From assembly GCF_022581195.2 (NCBI RefSeq), contig NC_061462.1, positions 7,812,001-7,876,000 of the forward strand: DNA of 64,000 nucleotides, in the 5' to 3' direction. The notes beneath the pieces are model-generated. The model saw only the letters and a list, made by a program, of their open reading frames with translations. It had not been told where the DNA came from and did no database searches. The position numbers were made by a program, and so were the translations under genes. This stretch comes from Helicoverpa zea (lineage: Eukaryota; Arthropoda; Insecta; Lepidoptera; Noctuidae). Every line of letters begins with the position of its first letter. Position 1 is the first letter of the stretch. This document shows positions 48,501 to 60,500 of this stretch, piece by piece.

Positions 48501-51500
48501 AGTCTTGACAAAGATGAACTCCTGCTAATAAGCAAATGGGGGTTTGATGGAGCCTCAAATCAAAGTGTACATCAACAAAAGTCGGATTGTTCAAATCAAG
48601 AACTACAAAGCGTGTTCATGGCGAGTCTTGTGCCATTGAAGCTCACAACTCAAGATGGATGTATTATTTGGCAAAACCAACGTCTTTCTGCCGACCCATT
48701 ATGTGGAAGTTCATGAAAGAAACGGAGTTTAATGTTAAAAACGAAATGACTAATATAGAAACAGAAATAGAAAGTTTAAATCCAACGAAATGTGAAAATG
48801 CAACTATCAAGCATAAATTGCTCTTGACAATGATAGATGGAAAAGTGGCATCCTATATCTCTGGCACTTCTACAGCAGTTTGCGATTTGTGTAAGGCGCG
48901 TCCGAAGGAAATGAACAATATAGAATTGGTTCAGAAAAAACCAGTGGACGAAGATATGTATAAATATGGATTAAGCAGTCTTCATGCATGGATCCGTGCC
49001 ATGGAATGTTTGCTTCATATAGCATATAGATTAGACATTAAATCTTGGCAATCAAGAGGAGACGATGCCAAAAAATCTGTAGATGAAAGAAAAAAGAACA
49101 TTCAAGACAGATTCAGAAAAGAAACTGGTTTATTATTAGACGTTGTAAAACAAGGCAGTGGGACGACAAACAACGGAAACTCAGCTAGAAGGTTCTTTCA
49201 AGATCCAGCCAAAACTGCTGATATAACTGGACTAGACGTTGCTTTAGTGCAAAGACTTGGTGTGATCCTACAATGTATTTCTTCTGGTGAAAAAATTATT
49301 GTAAACAAAAATGAATTCTGTATAGATACTGCAAAAATGTTTACCAATCTTTATCCATGGTATTATATGCCTGTGAGTATTCATAAGTTGCTTATTCATG
49401 GAGCTCATATAATTGAGCATTTGTCTATAGTGCCAATCGGTTTTTTGTCAGAAGAAGCATCTGAAGCGAGAAACAAAGATTTTCGTAAATTTAGAGAGTC
49501 TCACTCGAGAAAAAGTAGTAGTATTAATTGTAATGAAGATGTACTTCATAACCTGCTTCTCACTTCAGATCCTTTTTTGACAACCATACGACCAAAATTG
49601 GATCGTAACGTAAAGAGAAATATGTTTAAAGAAGTTTATGAAATGATAGTCACAGAAGAAAATCAAGTAGAATTTTGTGACGTTATGAATTTAATATCTG
49701 ATAGCGATTCTGAAGAATCTGAAATAGAATCTGATGATGATATTTTCTGTGACTAACACTTTCTTTTAGACTATTGATTTTTATGATGCTTTATGATGCT
49801 GTTCTTCGTTTTGTTTGTTATATTGAATATTTGTTTTTACTGTTTTTATCATGTCTAAATATTAGTGTCAACCAATTTAAAATTTTGTCCTTACTTTATC
49901 ATTATGAAATTAGTTATTAGTAAATTGTAGTTAAGTTCTTCAATAAATATCTTAGTAATAGAATTGTAGGTATATTTTGATGTTTTTACATATTTTATTA
50001 TTTGTAATTTATTATTTTTTTAGTAACTAAGCGTGACAATAAAATATTTTTTTGTTTTTCATAAAAAACGACTGCTTTTATTAGGGTTCCGTAGCCAAAA
50101 TGGCAAAAACGGAACCCTTATAGTTTCGTCATGTCCGTCTGTCCGTCTGTCCGTCTGTCCGTCTGTCACAGCCGATTTACTCGGAAACTATAAGTACTAC
50201 AGTGATGAAATTTGATGGGAATATGTGTTGTATGAACCGCTACAAAAATATGACACTAAATAGTAAAAAAAAGAATTGGGGGTGGGGCCCCCCATACATG
50301 TAACTGAGGGATGAAATTTTTTTTTTCGATGTACATACCCGTGTGGGGTATCAATGGAAAGGTCTTTTAAAATGATATAAAGTTTTCTAAAAAACATTTT
50401 TCTTAAAGTGAACGGTTTTTGAGATATCAGCTCTCAAAGTCGTAAAAAGTATGTCCCCCCCCCTCTATTTTTATAACTACGGGGTATAAAATTCTAAAAA
50501 AAATAGAGGTGATGCATGCTAATTAAACTCTTTCAACGATTTTTGGTTTGATCAAAGTATCTCTTATAGTTTTTGAGATAGGTTGATTTAACTGTAATTT
50601 ACGGAACCCTTCGTGCACGAGTCCGACTCGCACTTGGCCGGTTTTTAATTTAATTTCAGTCAACCATGCGCCTATTTATATGGTTTCCAAAATTGGCACT
50701 TATGAGGGTAGGTATGTTAAAAATCGATTCGAGTTCTTACTGTAAACAATAAAAAGGTCTTTTATAAGTAATTAGCTAATTTTCCAAAAAAATAGCTAAT
50801 CACCTCATTAAAATTTAGGTAATAACAAATTACCAAAAATTAACAAATTATCTCATTAGTAGTATATAATTATTTCCAGAGATTATATTATCGGTGCACC
50901 AATGAGTTATGGCCTGACCATATCAGTGAGTCACCACTGAAGTGAGATTCAGAGATAAAATATGTGAAACTTATAAATAAATATGTAGATGATATTGCAA
51001 AAATCGGTCTATACTTGTATCTTAAAACGGGCACATTTATCGCACCATGTTTGTTTGAAGAAAATGTGCCAAATATATGTCTTATTACCATATAAAAAAA
51101 TCAAGTCGAAAGGCGAAGGGAATCTCGAGATACATCAGTTTTTAAGTCACTTCCCATACATTTAAATCACATTTTGCGCTATAGCTCTCGATGTAAGAGT
51201 CCAATCAGAAAATGCTAGTAACATTTTTAACAGCTAATAAGAAGACAAATACGATGGCATAACTCGTTTTTCAAAAATTGACATTTGGATATTTAAATAT
51301 CCTATGTCCCAACGCTTGTATGGCGTCGATCTACTGTGCGGCGGCGCGTCCCAGCGCGGCGCGGGCTCCGCGCGGCCCGCCGCGCTCGCGCTCAATCACT
51401 TACATTTACGGCCGCTGCCGGCCGCTGCCGGCCGCTGCTCTTTCAGTGGGGATTGACCCTAAAGGTAGGTAGGTATTGTGTTACGTGAACGGTGGAAGAA

Positions 51501-54500
51501 GTAGCTGTATGATTGACGCAGTGTCTAGTGCCTAGGCCGGCCAAGACAAGATTGAACGCTGGCAAAGGGCGCTCAAATATCACAAAATGGCCTCATAGTA
51601 TAAATTGTACAAAGTGAAGAAATAAACGATTTATTCATAGTGATCAAGGGCTTTTTCTTTTTTTTAACGACGTCAAAAATGATCAAATGACCCCTCCCGC
51701 TGTGGGTTAACTGCGGTGAGGGAGTGTCAGACTCTTTACTGACTAAAAACCGTCGTAGGTAGGGCTGCCATCCGTCCGGGTTTCCCTGGATTCGTCCTCG
51801 TTTGGAGGCCGTCCGGGCGGGTTTGTAAGAAGAGTCCGGGGAAAACCCGGACACTTTTCATGTAAGGAAGCACCTCATTGAATTTAAGTATATGTTAATA
51901 GTAAATGGATTACAAATTAGGTACCTATTATTTTGTTTAAAAAAATCGTACCTACTCGTTCGGGGAAAAAATGCGATTTACGCGAAATGTCCGGGTTTTT
52001 TTAATGTTTGTCCGGGTTTTGCGAAATTAGAGATGGCAGCCCTAGTCGTAGGCCTTTTATGTACCAGGGCCGCGGTAACTCTTTCGAACAATCCCGCAGC
52101 CCGGCAGGCCTTGGCCCTGCTGAGCCCCGCTGGGGTAGATTCTGTTTATTTTACTTAAGCGACATACCATAGATATCCAACTAAGATTTAATTACGATTG
52201 AAGCGTAGGTACCTACAGTAAGTAGAGCAGTAAGAAACTTCATAGTCCATAGGTTTTATTAGCAAGATCTAAAGTTATTTAATGTTTTATGTTTTAATTA
52301 TAAAATATCCCGGCACCGAGCACACTACGCGCTACAGTACGTATGTGGCATTCCTCTATTTTTTCTTTTAATTGAACGTTTTATACTTTTCTGGTGATTC
52401 AATAATGAATCATTTGTCTGCAAATTATTTAGGTACGATTGCAATATTATTGTAAAGCAGAAGACCAAATAAATGTCATTATACTCTATTCACGGAGCCA
52501 TGAGCCAAATGGTAAACAAACTATAAAAAGGGTTCTATTGAAGTAGTAAACATATTTATAAAAATAACTACGGAAGTAATACACTGATAACATTAGAAAT
52601 GATATTTTAGAACGATGACGGTAAAACTTATGTCATCCTTTCAGACTTATTTGAAATCAAATATAACAAATGCCGTAAATTATATTCTTAATTTTAATAA
52701 AATATGTATTAAATCGTTTACATGTAAAAGAACCTACAAGACTTGACTGTCCAACATAGAACCCTACTAAATTGTAGACCATAGATACTGCCAACATTAA
52801 TCTATACTAATATTACAAAGCTGAAGAGTTTGTTTGTTTGAACGCGCTAATCTCAGGAACTACTGGTCCGATTTGAAAATTTATTTCAGTGTTAGATAGC
52901 CCATTTATCGAGGAAGGCTATAGGCTAGGTACTTTTTATCCCGGTACGGGAAGTAGTTCCCACGGGATGCTGGTGAGACCGCTGGCAAAAGCTAGTTTTA
53001 CATAAAAATGTGACGTTTTGTCATCGGTCGGGTTAAATAGTTATCGGCACGGATATTGAGCTCTCGGCGGAAGAGTGGGGATCGCATTGTGCTTTGTACA
53101 CATATCGCAATAAATCGATTCTGTGCAGGTGAAGGTCAGGGCTCAATATCCGTGCCGATAACTATACCCGCCATCTTGAAAATGTGTCATTCTTTGTTTA
53201 CATTTTGGCTCATCTCGGTGAATAGGGTATAGTAGCAGAATGCCCGCTAAGGTTAAAACTGCTATTGAGATCCAATTGTCACATTATTGACTTAGCAGAA
53301 CCACTGACAATCATTTATCAATTTGACGTTATTTTATTAGGTACCTACGTTTTGGTGGTTCGTGATGTGGCGATAGGTACTCTGTGATGTGGCAATAGGT
53401 ACTCTGTCTTTTAAATAAAAATATGTAAGTACCTAGGTAACTTATTTCCTTAGGTGTAAATATTCGTTCGTTTTGCCAATAACTTATATTCATGAATTAT
53501 GGCACAGTTACCTACTACCATTACTTCTAGAGATATTTAGTAACTGGTTACCTATATTATTATTATGGTGTTATGGGTTAAAGGCGAGTTCAACTAAAAA
53601 TATTTTGGGAACTGCTTCCTGCACACGGACAAAAATTTATCGGGGTATAGACATGAATGGCAAGTGTCGGGCGGAGCGTACCGGGGCAGGCGGGGGCGCC
53701 CTTGGTGCGCGAGCCGGCGAGCTCCTGGCCGTGCGCGTCCACGCACCAGCACACGCCCAGCGCCGCGTGGCACTGGCGCGGCCGGTAGTAGCCGCGCGCG
53801 TCGCACGCCGGCACGTAGGCGCCGGGCGCGGCGGGGTGCGCCCGCGCCAGCGCCGCGCACGGCCGCGCCGCGCGCCGCATGCAGCCGCACCACGCCGCGC
53901 GCGACACGGCGGCGCCGCACGACGCCAGGAAGGGGCGCAGGCAGCGCTCGCGCTCGTCGTGCCGCAGCGCGTACAGGTTGCCGGCCGACAGCAGCCCGTC
54001 GCCGTCCGCGTCCAGGTGCGCGAACATCCAGCGCACCTCCGGCTTGCAGTCGCCGGGGAACCCTGCGGGGGCGGACCGTTAGCGAGGCGCCGCGCGTCTG
54101 AGGCCCGCCGCTGATTGTAACTTTTTGTCACCGTGACTTTTTGTCACTGTCACCTGCTGTCACCCACGATGCGCTCACTGAATCTGTTCTTGGGTGACAA
54201 ATCGCGTTCATTTTCGTATGCCGGCTGAGTGACAAAAAGTCACCAGTGAGTGGACTCCCATTGTAATGTGGGCGAGTGACAGTCACGTCACTCCGGCATT
54301 GCCTGCTGCTGCAACTATTTGTCACCGTATCCACGTCACCATAATGAGCGCACTCAGTATAGTTTTCATTACACTTGACTAAGTGACAAAAAGTCACGGT
54401 GACGAAAAGTTGCAATCAGCGGCTAGCCTTACCGTCTGCCGGAGGAGCCGTCGCTCCCGCTTCGTCCATCAGCACCGAAAACCAGTCTAAGAGTCGATTC

Positions 54501-57500
54501 GCCATCTTGTCCAGTGCACAGCCTTCGGATCCTGTCGATAGAACATTATCAGAAGTTAAATACTTATACAGTGGCGGCGTAGCATCGGGTGGCACCCGGG
54601 GCGAACTACTTATTGAGCACCCCTCTCCCCCCCCCCCCAAAAAAAAAGAAACGACAAAACATAATCACGTAGTAAAAAAAAACATACAGAATTAACACAA
54701 AAGTACCCAAACAAGTTTGAAAAAGCACTTCAAACTTTTCAAACTTCAAATATTTATTGCAATCATGAGTGTTAGAAGGTGTTATAAAATGTCGAGGGAC
54801 ATATAGGCACCGTAAAGTGAAGAACCCGCGAGCGAAGCGAGCGCGAAATATTAGATTTTTGAGACGCAAAGAGATATGTAAAGGCTTTGGAGGAAAGTAG
54901 TGTAAAGTGTAAGGCGCGAGCGTAGCGAGCGCGATATTTTTGAGTTCCCAAAAATGTTTGAAAAAAAGCACTGTAAAGTGAAGAAGGGCACGTAAGTTTT
55001 GATACTTGTGACGCAAGAAGATATCTAAAGAGATTAGAAAAAATAACTGTCAAGTGTAAGGCGCGAGCGCAGCGAGCGCGAAATTGTTGAGTTTCAGACA
55101 AGTCAAAGTAAAAAAACGACCGAAAATTGAAGCAGCTGCGAGCGAGCTCAAAATTTATTGAGATTTGGGACACCGAAGTCCTCCACCTCCTCTTACAAGT
55201 AGCGCTAAATAGCTTAGAAATATCCACTGTAAAATATATTTTTTTATATTTTTTTTTGAGGACTCTAATTTAACTTAGAATTAAGCACAAATTAAAAGAA
55301 ACCGTGACTGATTTTTTTGCTACTTCGGTGCTTTCTTTTTGCTAGATTGAGGACTCAAAACGTAAGTGTAGAACAAATTGGAAATGAAGAGAAATCCGCG
55401 AGCGAAGCGAGCGGAATTTTTTTTCTAACTATGAGGAATTAATTAAAGTAAAGTAATCAGATAAAAGCAAAAATACGAGAGAAGGGTGACGAGTCGAACT
55501 GAGAGGGGTGACCGCCTCGATGTCTCATGTAGTTTTGTTTAAAATTTGAATATCGCGCAGTGACTGGTAGTGAACCTAGGTTTCGCAGATTAGAATGGCA
55601 CCCTTAGTGACTTGTCCCTTCTGCCCGCGCCATCCTGGTCGTGCAGATATGTGCCGACCGAGATGGCACCCCCCGAGATGTGGCACCCGGGGCGGACCGC
55701 CCCCTCTGCCCCCCCCTTACGCCGCTACTGTACTTATATGTATGCCTCCATGTGGCTCTTAGCGAGAACTGATGCGATAGAAGTAAGCGTAGGTCTGTGA
55801 AATCTACCTTGAGCTAGGCGCCGTCTGGATTGCCTTTCGGGCAGAACTTCATTGTGAGATGATTCAGATTTTCGTCGTCGCCAATCCTGTAATTAGAAGT
55901 CCGATATTGTAAATAAAATGGTTCGCACACACATTGAGTTTTATGCATATGGTTCGCTTAATCTAAAGTTACTTATAAAGGGATTTTGTTTTTAATTCTT
56001 TTCTTAGCTAATGATAGGATGGCGCTGAACTAGGTACCTACGCGACTGAAAGGAACGGAACGTCATATCAACATCATATAATTTTCAGGTTGTATAACGG
56101 AACGTACCTACTTGAAATGAACAATTAAAAAAATAGGGAGAAAAGAAGTCAGTCAGATTATTATCAGAATTTGGCGAGAGATTTTGAAAACAATTTGTCC
56201 AGAAATCATTTCTTGGGTCTCGGCTCAAAGGGCTCGGTGCAATGTTTTTTTTTTAGTTTGCCAAGGCTCACTAACGTAGTAGGTACAACGCCACCTATCT
56301 TCTTCGTCTTGGGAATAATTTTTGTAAAATTCCGAATAAGAAAACCTCCTGTTATAGAGAAATACATATACCATAGAAATGTAATAAATAGATGTGTTGT
56401 CGTATGAGTCTGGCAGTGTGGTACGCACCGGCTGGGGGCGGCGGGCGCGGCGGCGGCACGGGCAGAAGCCGCGGCACGCCAGCCGCACGGGCTGCGCCGG
56501 CCGCCGCACGCAGTTGTGCAGGTCCAGGCGGCACAGCGACGAGTACGTGCGGTTGTCGGAGCCGCACAGGAACTGCGCGCGCGCGCGGCCCGGGCAGCCC
56601 ACGCACCTGTGCCGCAACATAATAGCTGTGTACTGCTCTATGTATGTCATTTACGAATGTACCTACGAAATACTTCTCAGCCTTCCCCTGTGAACTACTG
56701 CGGACCTGTTATACCGGCCGCAAGTCGCACGTCCCCGACGCCACGAAAATGAGACAGATGACAACATTAGGGGGGGGGGGGGGGGAGGCGTCGCCCTACG
56801 CCAATAAGTATTTATTGTTTGCTACGAATGTGGTCCTAAAACAGCGGCAAAGGTATATGACTGGATTTTAGTCAGAAAAGTCTGACACTTCTCTGCGCTG
56901 TGACCATTCCCCTTTGCGAAATCGATAAGTGGATAAGATGCAATGATCACTAGGATTGAGTCGAGCAGACTGACCGTTTGGCGTCGTCTGCGTCGAGGCC
57001 GGGCTCGGCGTCGCGTGCGTCGTAGAACACGTCGTCGTCGTCGTCGCGCTCCCACTCGCCCGCCTCGCCGTCCCCTCCGCCGCCCCCTCCACCGCCCCCT
57101 CCACCGCCGCTAGCCGCCACTAATATGTCACTGCAACAAACGTCATCAGATTTATAGGTCATTACACACCGACCATGACGTGTGCAGTGATTTAGCACCA
57201 AGGCAGAGGATCAGACTGGGAAGTGGATCGCGATAACACAGGAACGCATCAGGAGATGGACAACTCACCCCCGGCGCAGTATATCCTTCTTGGTAGCGCA
57301 GAGCGCAGTGAAGGCGTCGCGCAGCACGCACACCTCGCGCTTCTTGCACACCAGCGAGCGGCACAGCGAGTCTGTCAATCGATACACAATACAATTCTGC
57401 CGCTCTTAAACATGTATTTGAAGATCCCACGTACTCCATACATGGGCCATTAACAATTAACTCAACCATTCGAATTAAGCTTCAGTGTTGAAAAAACAAT

Positions 57501-60500
57501 AATACCTATCTTTATTGGCAGAGATAAGCTAAATAAGTGTTACTGCTACGATGTCACATAAGTACAGTAGGTAAATATTAGCCTGAAGTCCAGATTAGAT
57601 GAAAAGCACTCACTGTGGGGATCGTAGACATACCGACGAGGCCTTCGCGAGTGCGCACCGCTCACCGCTATGCCCGCCTCCTGCAACACAGCACGCGTGC
57701 TTCATAACTACTTGCACAGGTGCCACTCAAAGCTAAAACTGCTATTGCGATCATATTGCGATTCAATTTCTATTCGGTTTTGACATTATTAACTTAGGAG
57801 AATCCTAGAAAAGGCTCGGAGATGATGGATGGATGGATATGGTGGAAGAGGACAATCAAAGAAACGATGGATGGATTGTGTGAAAGTCGACATGGCTAGA
57901 AAGAACGTTACTTGTGAGATGACGGCAGACAGAAGAGTATGTAAGAAGAAAACATGCTACGCCGACCCCAAATAAAAATTGGGATAAGGGCAGGAGGATG
58001 ACGATGAGTGTTTTTGAAAATCGGTTCAATGTTTTTGTAAAACAAAAATTATTTTTTAGCTTTTCAGTGATAAGCATAGAAAGTTCCCAATATAATAATA
58101 TAAGCCCTAATATGAGGTAGTTAATATACCTATACCGTTGCCCTCCAAACCTCCACTCTTGTATATGTAGTGTAACCAGACATAGGTATAGGTGCGCCTG
58201 AGTGTCAAGTTTTTACCCTATGCATGCCTGCAACCTTCGAAAGTTGCCCTCGATTTCTCGGGGTTCCCATCATCAGATCCTGATTTGATAAAACTATGGG
58301 ACCACCTGGGAAGTATACCTACCCTAAGAATTTTGTAAATCGGTCCAGGCGTCTTTAAGTAAGGTTTTTGGGAAGTCGGTTATAAATAAAAGGAGAAAAG
58401 AAATCAATCAGATTATTATCTGAATGTTCCAAGAGATTTTGATAACAATTTGTCCAATACCTAACAAGTTTCTTGAAGCAAGCCACATAAAGGGCTCGGC
58501 GCAATGTTTTTCTTATCTGTTGCTAACATTTATTATTAAATCTATTGCTGACTCTTTCTTTGTCAGAAAGATAAAAAGTGAGTTAGCAATATATTGAAAG
58601 AAGCTTTAGATAATTTTAATGGATCTTTCTGCAACTGACGCATAACGGTTAGTAGGATGTCGGATAGGTATAATATTATACCTCTGTTGGTTTTTCGATA
58701 CATTTATTAAAATATGTAAACCGCATGCTTGCAAAAGATTAGAAATTAGGTATTTTGTAATTTTTTTCAAAAACTGTACCTTTATAAAGTTCTACATTTC
58801 TTTTTCAAATTTTTAACTTATGTGGGACATGTTTTCCAACTTTCAGAGCATTTGTTTCCGAAAATATTAAATTAAAAAAAATATTAATTAAATTAAATTT
58901 TAGTAAACCCTTATTTATTTTAAAATACCTATTCAACTATATATATCACAAGTCAGGATTTTGACAACAAAACATTTGCGTGGTTTCATAGTTGACTACG
59001 GAACCCTAAGATTGCTTTGTCAGTAACTTGCTTAACATAACATTACACCTACTTGCCTAATATGGATGGACTCCTAATACTTTTGGCACCTTCTCCACAT
59101 TTTCATTGCATTTTCCTTGCGTTACCTGCCTACCTCATCTGAGCCCTTAGTAGGTAGGTATATCAAGTAGGTAGGTGCCTAGACTACAGTTAACTGCCTA
59201 CTGGTACGCTGGCCAGTCGGCGGCGCCATACTAGGCATCTACAACACGAGATGCAGGAGCAGAGATTTACAAAAACCTACGGTAAAAAATACCATAATAG
59301 GCATGTTACCTATACAAAATCGATATGAACCTGGGTGTTTTTCAGAAAAGAATACCCTGTGACGCACAGGAAATATTTTTTTTTATTTCGTGAATTCTAT
59401 TATATTTACTCTAATATTAAAGAATATATTGTTAACTAGCTAAATCTGCATTTTAAATTAAAATTATAAGATGATTTTAAGAAATATTAAAGTTTTTCTG
59501 TCAGCGTATGATGCATAGTATTCCTGAACGTCACAAAATATAATTAATTAAAAATAAAACAAACAAGTATTAAAACGAAATCAACTTATGGTAGCATAAA
59601 GATATACTTAAAATCTTTTTAAAACAAACAAAACGATAGCATAATTCTATAAGATTATTAAATAATCAGCTAAATAATTTCACTTTCGTCACTTCTTGGA
59701 CACATCTCACTAGAAAAGTTGTTATTACTAATGATATCCGCTACAATTTCCAAAATCAAGCCTAGTGAGAAATTTAAGATACTAACAAAATACTATGATG
59801 CCAAAATAAACGCTATAAAATGAAAAATATATATTTTAAAACCATTTTTGTAACATCCAGAATATGGGACAGTGACTATTATGAAAATTTCGTGATGGAT
59901 AAGAATAATTTGAGCAATGTCCACACTGCCGTTTTCAAAACACAATTACAAAGAATAAAGTATTAACTCACATTTTTTTTAGATATAAACCTTTACACAC
60001 ACATATATAAACAAAACCGATTAAATGTAAGCCTTTTCGTTTGATACCTACCACACGCGCGGACAGGACGCTCCCATAAATTATTTAATTGTACACTAAG
60101 CTTTACAATTCAAGATCGTTACGATTTTGTTCCGGTAGTATGTAACGTGACGCACAGGAGGTGACGTTTTCATCTCACGAGACTTTTAAAATTGAAAATA
60201 ACTAATATTTATTTAAACTACCTTGTTTTTAGCCTTACTAATCTAATAATGATGAGTTGTTTATGTTATATACAGTGCTATAGAGTTAAAAAAACAATTT
60301 ATTAACCTTTTAAATACTGCCACTATCCGGACCAAAAATTTTGCGCGCCGATGACACCAACATTGTCGTCACAGTTTTCGCCTTAACTGACTTTAAAACG
60401 GCAATGGCGGAATCCTAATACGATCATAAAGTGGCCAAGAAGGTAGAAAAAACACAAATTAGTAGTTTTTGTCTTCAGTACGATATCAAATTCACCGTGA

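Larger units (their letters stand above)
43840..51338 (+). mobile_element. RAG1/Transib-type DNA transposon with nested insertions
   Basis: The ends read CACAGTAGATCGACGCCATA on the left and its complement on the right, flanked by exact 5-bp duplications CGGCG (43835-43839 and 51339-51343). Transib elements are known for CACWRTG-like ends and 5-bp GC-rich duplications. The element has about 675-bp inverted arms (left 43840-44264 plus 47317-47568; right 50666-51338) and a RAG1-core-like transposase (47619-49756). It is interrupted by a 3.05-kb Harbinger remnant inside the left arm (44265-47316) and a 565-bp repeat (50082-50646). Removing these leaves about 3.9 kb. It sits in the last intron of Cow, in the opposite orientation to the gene, within a GC-rich MITE. 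Confidence 0.92.

Noticed and set aside
53473..54114. 213-residue plus-strand open frame over Cow exon 8
   Set aside because: Antisense shadow; the minus strand encodes the Cys-patterned EF-hand and thyroglobulin domain.
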